NCBI RefSeq assembly: GCF_023015865.1
Contig: NZ_JALKBC010000006.1
Coordinates: 337,388-401,387, forward strand
Length of the DNA stretch: 64,000 bases
Source: Arenibacter sp. F26102
GTDB lineage: Bacteria > Bacteroidota > Bacteroidia > Flavobacteriales > Flavobacteriaceae
Reading direction: 5' to 3'
Shown: positions 26,154 to 34,359 of the stretch, one piece after another
Layout of the letters: every line of letters begins with the position of its first letter
Position numbering within the stretch: the first letter of the stretch is position 1
Made by a program: the position numbers and the translations under genes
The notes under the pieces: model-generated
What the model saw: only the letters and a program-made list of their open reading frames with translations
What the model was told of the DNA's origin: nothing
Database searches by the model: none

Positions 26154-27758
26154 TTATCTTTTTGCCGTATTTGACACTTTTAGTATACTACCTTTGTCGT
26201 TGAAAAAACCGTTGTGCAAATCTCCCTCACAGGCCGCTAACAGTTTCCTTTTAAGTTCCTCCCTCTTTTTTGGACGTTGTTCGGATAAATCTCTTTCTTC
26301 CCTAAAATCGTCCGGCAAATAAAACAGTTCAAATACTTCCTTTTCGAGATCGGTCCTAATTTTCCAACCTTCATGAGTAATTAGTGTTGGCCCGGTATAA
26401 GAGGAATAAACCACAAATTCATGTTCTTTACCTTTACTTTGGTTTATCAATGCATCATAGAATGATATACCATCTGTATTAAAAGGCCGCAAAAAACCTG
26501 TGGTTTCCGCAATGGTCACCAATAAATCGTAGTTCGCAATAAGTCGGTCACTGGTTCTTCCAGCTTCAATTTTAGCAGGCCATCGAACAATCAGGGGAAC
26601 TTGAATACCTCCCTGTAGATTACTTCGTTTCATCCCAGCACGACCCCCATTTCCATCGAAAACATCGCCAGATAAATCACTATAATATTTATGCTCCACA
26701 TTATCAAAACGTTCGCCGGACATTATGTTGGCATATGGCTTTTCAATGCGTCCTTCTTGAGCATAGTAGATTTCATGTCCGTTGTCCGCCGTAAATATGA
26801 CCATGGTGTTATCATCAATCTTAAGCTCTTTTAATTTATTCATGATCTGCCCAACGTTGTCGTCCAACATTTTAACCATAGATGCGTATTCCTTTTCAAT
26901 AGGGGTCAACCGTTTATCGTCTACAAAGTCAGGATGTATTTTAGGAATGGCAACTGGGCCGTGAGGCAATTGTGTCGGAAAGTAAAGAAGGAAGGGATTA
27001 TCTTTATTGGCATCCATAAAATCGAGAGCCTTATCCATAAACAGGTTCTGCGAATAGTGTTTTTTACCGTCCTTATTATTTCGTTCCTTATAATTCTCTG
27101 GAGTTTCGGGTTCCCCGGATTTGCCGGCGTTTGAGAGGGTATTCCCTTCTATATTGACCAAATTTCCATTTTCGAAAAGAAATGGAGGATAGAATCCATG
27201 TGCCCGAACATGATCAAGATATCCATAATAAGACCCCCAACCATGACGCTCCATTTGTTGGTGAGTTGTAGAGAAACCCCATTCCAATTTCCCAATTTGA
27301 GTAGTCGTATACTCCGCTTCTTTAGCCACTTGCCCAAGAAATACATTTTCTTCAGGTATCGGTGATAATTCCGATTCTATAGACCTGCCAATTTCCTTGT
27401 GATTAAACCCTTGCGTACTTATTTTTTTGTACATGCCCCCTGGGGTGATCTCAAACTTCACAGCATGGCAATCATGAAGCCCTGTAATTAACGATGCCCG
27501 AGCTGGGGCACATAGCATGTTAGAAAAGGCATTTGTAAAGCGTAACCCTTCTTTTGCAAGTTGGTCAATGTTGGGCGTTTTTATAATACTTTGGCCTTCA
27601 TGTCCCAACAAACCAATTCCCAGATCATCGGCATAGATTAGAATGATATTTGGCTTTGAATTTTTTACTCTTTTTGTTACCACAGAATTTTGCTTGCAAC
27701 CAGGAAAGAGGCTCAATAAACCAAGTATTGCAAAAAATGAAAAAAGTTTTCTATGCAT
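26154..27758 (-). CDS. Formylglycine-dependent sulfatase, divergent lipoprotein
   Basis: The 534-residue sulfatase has a lipobox FPGC (Cys21), metal ligands in IYADDLGIGLLG (Asp44/45) and the formylglycine motif LCAPARASLITG with Cys83. The fourth motif position is Ala, where the other four sulfatases here have Ser; the CxPxR core is kept, so maturation should still occur. An insert between the active site and the next helix carries a HDCHAVKFEITPGGMYKK stretch. Later blocks are FPTQLPHGPVAIPKIHPDFV and FTADNGHEIYY. It sits between its neighbour sulfatase (109 bp upstream) and the sulfatase-tail remnant. It is the most divergent of the minus-strand sulfatases in PUL 2, so its sulfate position or sugar probably differs. 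Confidence 0.92.
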   Translation of the reverse strand: MHRKLFSFFAILGLLSLFPGCKQNSVVTKRVKNSKPNIILIYADDLGIGLLGHEGQSIIKTPNIDQLAKEGLRFTNAFSNMLCAPARASLITGLHDCHAVKFEITPGGMYKKISTQGFNHKEIGRSIESELSPIPEENVFLGQVAKEAEYTTTQIGKLEWGFSTTHQQMERHGWGSYYGYLDHVRAHGFYPPFLFENGNLVNIEGNTLSNAGKSGEPETPENYKERNNKDGKKHYSQNLFMDKALDFMDANKDNPFLLYFPTQLPHGPVAIPKIHPDFVDDKRLTPIEKEYASMVKMLDDNVGQIMNKLKELKIDDNTMVIFTADNGHEIYYAQEGRIEKPYANIMSGERFDNVEHKYYSDLSGDVFDGNGGRAGMKRSNLQGGIQVPLIVRWPAKIEAGRTSDRLIANYDLLVTIAETTGFLRPFNTDGISFYDALINQSKGKEHEFVVYSSYTGPTLITHEGWKIRTDLEKEVFELFYLPDDFREERDLSEQRPKKREELKRKLLAACEGDLHNGFFNDKGSILKVSNTAKR

Positions 27759-27866
27759 TGTAGTTGTAATTCTTAATCTTTTCTACAGAAAAATTTCAAA
27801 GGAAAGCCGATAACCAGTAAACACAACATTAAAAGAGTTCCACTACTTTCCCTCCCAAAACCTTAT

Positions 27867-29351
27867 TCAATTTTCTAAATAAGTACCTTGATCAAAGGTA
27901 AACACCTCGGAAGGCGTTCTGGCTTCTTCAAAAATATTTTTCATCTCGGCTACTACCTCCGGATAATCTTTTGCAAGATCATTCTCTTCGCCCAAGTCGG
28001 CATCAAGGTCATAAAGTTCTATTGGTGAATCTGTAGAACTGAACACATTGTACTTCACAGCCTTCCAATTACCTCTTCGGATAGCTTGTCTGCCACCTTT
28101 CTCATGAAATTCCCAATACAGATATTCATGTTGTTTTTGATTTTTTTCTTGTCCCAAAAGGGTGGGCAAAAAGGAAACACCGTCTAAAAAAGTGGGGACT
28201 TCCATATCTACAATATTTGAAAAGGTGGGCCATACGTCCCAAAAAGCCGAAACATGATCGGTTCTGGTATTTGGCTGTACATGCCCTGGCCATTTTACAA
28301 TTAGCGGAACACGTATACCTCCTTCATAAAGATCTCTCTTGGTTCCTTTAAAAGGACCGTTGCTATTGAAATAATCGGGATCGGCACCTCCTTCAGTATG
28401 GGGTCCATTGTCTGAAGTAAACATTACTATGGTATTATCCGCAATACCCAACTGTTCCAATTTGGACATAATTTCGCCAACTTGATTATCCAAAATATGG
28501 ACCATGGACACAAAGGCGGCATGGGTTTCTTTTTGTGATTCGTAGGGTCCATTTCTGTATTCAGGTCCATCATCCACACCCTTATATGCTTTTTCAGGAG
28601 GAAATTTACCTCTGTATTTTTTTAGGATTTCCTCGGGTGCCGCCAATTCAGCATGTGGTATTATGGAAGCTACATAAAGAAAAAACGGATTATCTTTGTT
28701 GAATTCTATAAAATCCAAGGTCTTTTCATGAATTAACTGTGGTGCATATACCCCTTTGTTCTTTCCTGAATTTTCCTCCAGTACCAAGGAATCCTTATTG
28801 GCCCACAAATGGCGCGGATAATAATTATGTCCCAAGCGTTGACAATTGTATCCAAAGAAAGTATCAAAACCTTGGTTTAAGGGATCTCCTTCAGAACCTG
28901 GGTAACCTAATCCCCATTTACCAAAGGCACCCGTAACATAGCCCGCTTTTTTCATGGCTTCTGCCATAGTAAAGGTATTGTCAGGTATTGGATATTGCCC
29001 CTCTGGCTGTATTTCCTTATTGCCACGCACAAAGGTATGACCGGTATGCATACCCGTCAACAATGCCGATCTGGAAGGCGCACATACAGTGCTACCAGAA
29101 TAATGTTGGGTAAAAAGCATTCCCTCCCTGGCCAACTTATCTATATTAGGTGTTGTAAACTTCTGCTGCCCGTAGGCACTTAGATCGCCATACCCCAGAT
29201 CATCGGCCAAGATGTAAATAATATTGGGTTTAGCAATTATTTCTTGACCGCTATTTTTTTTGGATACGTCTGTTTGTCGCTCCTTGTTTTTACAAGAGAA
29301 CAACCCAAAAATCAATAATAAAATAGTAACTAAATAAGAGAATTGTCTCAT
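27867..29351 (-). CDS. Formylglycine-dependent sulfatase, lipoprotein
   Basis: The ATG at 29351 gives 494 residues with a typical lipoprotein signal (GLFSC, Cys20); an ATG 11 codons upstream would add a non-hydrophobic stretch. Metal ligands are in YILADDLGYGD (Asp50/51), and the formylglycine site is STVCAPSRSALLTG with Cys90. FTSDNGPHTEGGADPDYF and YLYWEFHEKGGRQAIRRGNW follow the order in the paralogue at 24328-25755. It is the first gene after SusD of PUL 2, preceded by a strong terminator-like hairpin, and its C-terminal end is the source or sister of the decayed tail at 26002-26134. It probably faces outward on the outer membrane or the periplasm. Confidence 0.93.
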   Translation of the reverse strand: MRQFSYLVTILLLIFGLFSCKNKERQTDVSKKNSGQEIIAKPNIIYILADDLGYGDLSAYGQQKFTTPNIDKLAREGMLFTQHYSGSTVCAPSRSALLTGMHTGHTFVRGNKEIQPEGQYPIPDNTFTMAEAMKKAGYVTGAFGKWGLGYPGSEGDPLNQGFDTFFGYNCQRLGHNYYPRHLWANKDSLVLEENSGKNKGVYAPQLIHEKTLDFIEFNKDNPFFLYVASIIPHAELAAPEEILKKYRGKFPPEKAYKGVDDGPEYRNGPYESQKETHAAFVSMVHILDNQVGEIMSKLEQLGIADNTIVMFTSDNGPHTEGGADPDYFNSNGPFKGTKRDLYEGGIRVPLIVKWPGHVQPNTRTDHVSAFWDVWPTFSNIVDMEVPTFLDGVSFLPTLLGQEKNQKQHEYLYWEFHEKGGRQAIRRGNWKAVKYNVFSSTDSPIELYDLDADLGEENDLAKDYPEVVAEMKNIFEEARTPSEVFTFDQGTYLEN

Positions 29352-29366
29352 AATAAGAATGGTATC

Positions 29367-29404
29367 AAAAATTCCATGGGACAAAGAAAATTTGTCCCAT
29401 GGAA
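29367..29404 (-). terminator. Strong hairpin after SusD of PUL 2
   Basis: Perfect 14-bp arms (TTCCATGGGACAAA / TTTGTCCCATGGAA, 29404-29391 and 29385-29372 on the minus strand) enclose a five-base loop. Five T follow on the minus strand; on the plus strand a T-run also follows after a four-base gap. It lies between the SusD stop and the sulfatase start, which is 16 bp further on. It mirrors the hairpin after the first SusD and probably reduces read-through into the enzyme genes. Confidence 0.75.
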
Positions 29405-29423
29405 GTAATTTTTTTTTATAACA

Positions 29424-30983
29424 TTATCTATATCCGTTATTTGTAGGATCCGACTCCAATAGATTTGGATTCAATTCCAACTGATTTTGTGGAATGGGCA
29501 ACAAAACGTGATACGGTTGTATGTTGGCACCTGGGTTATTCCAAGCTCTGTGTTGAACAGATTTAACTGTTTCCAACAATATACCCCAACGGATAAGGTC
29601 CATTCTACGATGACCTTCTGCACTCAACTCAAACTTTCTTTCATCGTACATCGCTTCCCTAAACTGGGATTGCGACATTCCAGACCAAGGTTGATCCGGT
29701 TCAAAAGCGCGTTCCCTTACCTTGTTCACGTAAGCATATGCATTACCGGGACCATTAGCCTCATTTTCAGCTTCAGCTGCCATTAAATATACGTCAGCTA
29801 ATCGAAATACGATAAAGTTTTCGGGGTGATTTTCACGCAACGAATTTTCTTGGTCCAAATTCCAGTTTTTACGGAAATATGGGAAAGATAATTTCCACCC
29901 TAAATATTCAGTGACAATGGTGGCATCATATCGTAAATCCCCATCTTGCCAATTTTCCCGTAATGAAAATTCCGGTAAAGGTACTGACCAACCATAACCG
30001 GTCATATCTTCATTTCTTGTGCGCAAAAGGCCTTGAAATATATTAACCTTGGAACCGGAAACCCCGTCTACCACGGTATCTTTATTCCGATTTGCAGGTT
30101 CATCCCTAATACGAGGGTTGTAATCGTCTGTCCTGGTCGTATTCAGTGGACCTCCTAAATCTGCTTCAAAGTCTATAACGAATATAAGTTCGTTGTTGTA
30201 TTGATTACTTGGATCTGATTGATCGAAGACATCGGCATAGTTATCCAGAAGTGAATGTGCTTTTTGATCGATCACTATATCACATTCTGCCTTTGCCAAT
30301 GCCCATTCCTTATCAAAAAGATGATATTTCGCCTTAAGTGTTGCTGCTGCCCATTTTGTAGCCCTACCCAAACTACTGCCGGAATAGGAACTGGGCAACA
30401 AATCAAATGCCCGTGTCAAATCTATTTTCATGGCGCTTCTGATTTCCGCTTTTGGCGTTCTACCTAAAACCGATCTTTCCAAAACGGGCAGTTGCCCTGT
30501 GTAAAAAGGAACATCTCCCCACAGATTGGTCAAGTGAAAATAGGCCAATGCCCTTAGAAAAAGCAATTCTCCCAGCCTCTGGCCCCTGGCTTCTTCTGAC
30601 AAATTTTCGTTTCCTTCAATATTCGTTATAAATTCCGTAGTATTATTTACCACACGATACAACTGTATCCAGGTACCATTGCCATCGGAAGTGCCTTCTT
30701 GAATCAGGTAATTGTGAATAGCTCCATTAACATCCCTATTTGCGGCCTGAATATCTGCTCCACTGGTATAAAAATCGTCCAGCCCACGTTGGCGGTATAG
30801 GTTATTGTCGTGATACAGCCTGTAGACACCATTAACAGCCAATTCAGCCTCCTTATCGTTGTTAAAAAAGGCATCTGGGGTAATCTGATCTCGTAAGTCT
30901 TCTTCCAGAAACTTGTCACATGAGCTCAAAACCAGTAGGCCCATAAGCACTACAAAAAATCTGTTCGTTATTATTGTTTTCAT
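29424..30983 (-). CDS. SusD/RagB-family outer-membrane glycan-binding lipoprotein 2
   Basis: The 519-residue partner of the second SusC. It has a lipoprotein signal (LSSC, Cys22), then the family opening DKFLEEDLRDQITPDAFFNN and TPR-like helices including LRALAYFHLTNLWGDVPFYT. The late blocks are RLADVYLMAAEAENEANG and FELSAEGHRRMDLIRWG, and the end is VLLPIPQNQLELNPNLLES. The gap to susC is 11 bp, so the two are translated from one mRNA. The sequence is only distantly related to the first SusD in the window, which suggests a different glycan or a different part of the same glycan. Confidence 0.95.
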   Translation of the reverse strand: MKTIITNRFFVVLMGLLVLSSCDKFLEEDLRDQITPDAFFNNDKEAELAVNGVYRLYHDNNLYRQRGLDDFYTSGADIQAANRDVNGAIHNYLIQEGTSDGNGTWIQLYRVVNNTTEFITNIEGNENLSEEARGQRLGELLFLRALAYFHLTNLWGDVPFYTGQLPVLERSVLGRTPKAEIRSAMKIDLTRAFDLLPSSYSGSSLGRATKWAAATLKAKYHLFDKEWALAKAECDIVIDQKAHSLLDNYADVFDQSDPSNQYNNELIFVIDFEADLGGPLNTTRTDDYNPRIRDEPANRNKDTVVDGVSGSKVNIFQGLLRTRNEDMTGYGWSVPLPEFSLRENWQDGDLRYDATIVTEYLGWKLSFPYFRKNWNLDQENSLRENHPENFIVFRLADVYLMAAEAENEANGPGNAYAYVNKVRERAFEPDQPWSGMSQSQFREAMYDERKFELSAEGHRRMDLIRWGILLETVKSVQHRAWNNPGANIQPYHVLLPIPQNQLELNPNLLESDPTNNGYR

Positions 30984-30994
30984 ATCGGTTTTTA

Positions 30995-33900
30995 TTAGAA
31001 TTGTAGTTTTACACCTAGGGTTATTGTCTTAGCATAAGGATATTGCCCTGCTGCAAACCCTTGGGAAACAGAATTGAACCCACTTTGGTCGGTAAAGTTA
31101 TTTACTTCAGGGTCTCCCAATGTAAAGTCTGACCAAAGTAAAAGATTTGTACCGGTAACATAAACATTCATTGTGCTGAATACATCGCCCAGCCCTTTTG
31201 CTTCCATAGGAATATTATAATTTAAGGTCATAGTTTTTAATCGTAGATAAGAGCCATCCTCAACATTCAAGCTACTATTGGGATTAAAGAGACTGTTTGA
31301 TGGCCCTGCCCTAGGAATATCGGAAGTTTCGTTTACACCTTCAATCCAACGGTCCAATACAATGGGATCCACATTTTGTTCGCCCCTACCAAAATAGGCC
31401 GTTTGGCTACGAATATTAAAAATTTCCGCACCATAGCTACCGTGAAAAAATACATCGAGAGACAGGTTTTTATAGGTAAAGGTATTTCTAAAACCTCCAT
31501 AAAAATCCGGTATCGGACTACCTAACACCTGAAAATCTTCATCATTGATATTAGTATCACCATTTACATCCTCATATCTTGGGCCTCCGATAAAGGAGCG
31601 CCCCGCCCTACCATCTGCCGTAATCTCATCGGCAGTCTTATAGGTACCTAAGTATCTAGCCCCTACAAAAGTTGGCAGTGCCTCCCCAACGATCAACCTG
31701 GCTGAATTACCTCCTTGATTACCAGTAGATTGTAAGGAAATAAATTCTTGATCATCCAACTCCAATATCTCACTCTTGTTCGAGGATATGCTTAAATTGG
31801 ACTCCCAGGTAAAGTTACTGTTCTGTACGTTGATGGTATTTAGACCAAATTCGAAGCCCCTGTTCTCTACAGATCCCAAATTCTGCAATTGGGTAGTTGA
31901 ATTGGCTCCTACCTGACCAGATAGGGCTACGGATAATAGTAGGTCATCTGTTGTCTTTTTATAATAATCGGCTTCAAAAGAAATCCTATTGTTCAAAAAT
32001 CCTAGCTCCAAACCTATGTCCATTTGCTTGGTTGTCTCCCAGGTTAAACCACTACTGGGAACCTGTCCAACAAGTACTCCATTTACCTGAGAACCATTGA
32101 AGACAGTAGTTGTATTGGCATAGGTGGCTATGGAATTGTAAGCGGCAACGCCTTGTTCCCCCACAATACCATAACTACCTCTAATTTTAAACCTATTTAT
32201 TACATTGGAATCTACCATGAACTCTTCCTCATCAACGTTCCAAGCTGCACCCACAGAAGGGAAAAAGGCATATTTATTACCTGTCTCAAATACAGAGGAC
32301 CCATCATAACGTCCTACAAGGGTAAGCAAATATTTGCTTTTGTAACCATAGTTGACACGACCCAAGAAAGAAGTCAGGGTTCGTTGTCCATATCCCGAAC
32401 CAACCAGTGCTGTTTCTGAATCACCCAATGCCAAGTTATTAAACGAAACTACGTCATTAGGAAAATTATCGGCTTCGGCAAACGTACTTTCGTTATTATC
32501 TTTCTGCCAGGTAAAACCTCCCAATATTTTTAAGGAATGGCTCCCCAAATCCACGTCATAATTTAAGGTATTCTCGTTCAATAAGCTCTTGGAAAAATTG
32601 GTGTTGATCCTACCAAAACCACCATTAACACGTTCAGGCAAAATCCCTGGCAAGTAGTTGTTCTGCTTAACATAGTTTAACTGTGCACCAAAAGTAGATT
32701 TAAAAGAAAGGTTTTTTGCCAATTCATACTCAGCATATGCATTCGTAATAATTTGGGTAACCAAGTCGTGATCTACTCTATGTTGTATGTCCGCTTCCGG
32801 GTTTCGTTCCAGACCGGCACTTATGGGATTTTCAAAAGAGAAACTTCCATCTTCAAGATAAACTGGTCTAATTGGTAATACGCTGGAAACAATATTGCCG
32901 TAATCTACTTTACTGTTCTCTATTTTATAATGGGTTAAGTTTGTCCTAATCCCGGTCTTAAGCCTATCAGAAACCTTTACATCCACATTGGTTCTAAAAT
33001 TTACCCTTTCCAATCCAGAACCTCTTAGCAATCCCTTTTGATTAAAGTAATTTCCAGAAATAAAATAATTGGCATTTTCAGAATTCCCAGTAATGGATAG
33101 ATCGGTATTGGAGATAGAACCTGGTTGCTCTATTAAATCCAACCAATCGGTTGTCGTAGTATTTTCGGGGTTTAAAACCAATGGCAAGGAAGTGTCCGTA
33201 AATCCGAAACCGTCAGGTCCAGGTACAAACTGATAAGATTCATTTTTATAATCGATAAAATCCCGTCCGCCTAGAATATTGATTCGGTTGGCCGTTTCCT
33301 GAATACTTTGATAGTGATTGATGGCAATTACTGGTTTTCCAGGAGCCATTCCTTTACCATTCTTGGTCGTAATCAATATTACACCTGAGGCGCCCCTAGT
33401 TCCATATATGGAAAGAGCGGTAGCATCCTTTAAGATTTCAATAGAAGCAATGTCATTGACATTAATCGTATTAAGATTAAAACCGGTACCTGCAATAAAA
33501 CCGTCTATTACATATAAAGGATCATTATTGCCATTAATAGAGCTATTACCCCTAATACGAATGGTAGACCCTGTTCCAGGTGTTCCATTGTTGGAAGTAA
33601 CCTCTACTCCGGTAGCCCTACCCTGCAATGCCTGGTCTACCCTAGCCACTGGCTGGTTTTCCAATACATCAGATTTTATACTTGACACTGAAGACACCAA
33701 ATCTTTTTTGGTAGAGGTACCATAACCTATGACAACCACCTCATCCAAAAGAGAAACGTCTTCCTGAAGCACTACATCAATAGTTGTGGACTTGCCCACC
33801 TGAACACTTTGAGCAATAAAGCCCAAATACCTAAATTCCAAAACAGAACCTTCCTCGGCCTTAATGGTGTAATTTCCATCAAAATCCGCAACAGCTCCTG

Positions 33901-34042
33901 TAGTAGTCCCCTTAACTAAGACATTTACTCCAGGTAAAGGCTGGCCAGATTCATCGGCAACCGTTCCGCTTATAATCTGCTGAGCTTGAAGCCCCACCAT
34001 ACTGAAAAACAGTAGTAATAATAAAATTCTTTTTAATTCCAT
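30995..34042 (-). CDS. SusC/RagA TonB-dependent transporter 2, no STN domain
   Basis: The 1,015-residue outer-membrane importer has a signal peptide (cleavage near GLQAQ, 21), a carboxypeptidase-regulatory-like domain (about 23-95, GTVADESGQPLPGVNVLVKG), a TonB-box region LDEVVVIGYGTSTKKD (99-114), a plug with DPLYVIDGFI and TRGASGVILITTKNG, and a barrel ending TLGVKLQF. The STN domain of the first SusC is absent, so this transporter is not expected to signal through an anti-sigma factor. Control probably comes from the hybrid sensor encoded divergently upstream. It is the first gene of the PUL 2 minus-strand unit with SusD and sulfatases. Confidence 0.95.
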   Translation of the reverse strand: MELKRILLLLLFFSMVGLQAQQIISGTVADESGQPLPGVNVLVKGTTTGAVADFDGNYTIKAEEGSVLEFRYLGFIAQSVQVGKSTTIDVVLQEDVSLLDEVVVIGYGTSTKKDLVSSVSSIKSDVLENQPVARVDQALQGRATGVEVTSNNGTPGTGSTIRIRGNSSINGNNDPLYVIDGFIAGTGFNLNTINVNDIASIEILKDATALSIYGTRGASGVILITTKNGKGMAPGKPVIAINHYQSIQETANRINILGGRDFIDYKNESYQFVPGPDGFGFTDTSLPLVLNPENTTTTDWLDLIEQPGSISNTDLSITGNSENANYFISGNYFNQKGLLRGSGLERVNFRTNVDVKVSDRLKTGIRTNLTHYKIENSKVDYGNIVSSVLPIRPVYLEDGSFSFENPISAGLERNPEADIQHRVDHDLVTQIITNAYAEYELAKNLSFKSTFGAQLNYVKQNNYLPGILPERVNGGFGRINTNFSKSLLNENTLNYDVDLGSHSLKILGGFTWQKDNNESTFAEADNFPNDVVSFNNLALGDSETALVGSGYGQRTLTSFLGRVNYGYKSKYLLTLVGRYDGSSVFETGNKYAFFPSVGAAWNVDEEEFMVDSNVINRFKIRGSYGIVGEQGVAAYNSIATYANTTTVFNGSQVNGVLVGQVPSSGLTWETTKQMDIGLELGFLNNRISFEADYYKKTTDDLLLSVALSGQVGANSTTQLQNLGSVENRGFEFGLNTINVQNSNFTWESNLSISSNKSEILELDDQEFISLQSTGNQGGNSARLIVGEALPTFVGARYLGTYKTADEITADGRAGRSFIGGPRYEDVNGDTNINDEDFQVLGSPIPDFYGGFRNTFTYKNLSLDVFFHGSYGAEIFNIRSQTAYFGRGEQNVDPIVLDRWIEGVNETSDIPRAGPSNSLFNPNSSLNVEDGSYLRLKTMTLNYNIPMEAKGLGDVFSTMNVYVTGTNLLLWSDFTLGDPEVNNFTDQSGFNSVSQGFAAGQYPYAKTITLGVKLQF

Positions 34043-34132
34043 ATTGGTTTATGTTGGTTAATATTAAAACCGATTTTTCCACAACAATCGGCATTGTGTA
34101 AATATATAATGGCATTTAAGACTAGAAATCCC

Positions 34133-34195
34133 AATTAGGTGCAATTATGTTGCATGCTCTTGTTTTAAAGGCTTAAATGGCCTAATTTGCAACAT
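34133..34195. promoter_or_regulatory. Dyad-rich operator candidate between susC 2 and the hybrid sensor
   Basis: In the 317 bp divergent spacer (34043-34359) there is a perfect dyad TGCAA-N5-TTGCA at 34140-34154. Two longer inverted words also occur: AATTAGG (34133-34139) with CCTAATT (34181-34187), and ATGTTGCA (34147-34154) with TGCAACAT (34188-34195). The arrangement suits a dimeric AraC-type DNA-binding domain such as that of the adjacent sensor. Binding is inferred. A weaker hairpin (CCGATT/AATCGG) lies in the susC leader near 34070-34091. Confidence 0.45.
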
Positions 34196-34359
34196 TATTA
34201 CCCTAAAATATAGACATAGTGTCCCCTTGTACTCATTAATAGACCCGTACATTTATTATCTATCGAATAAGACTTGTATAATCCAACATTGTCCTGGAGG
34301 ACGGACCAAAACGTCATCTATATATGGCACGCAATATCTTAAGGCGCAATTTGAAATCC

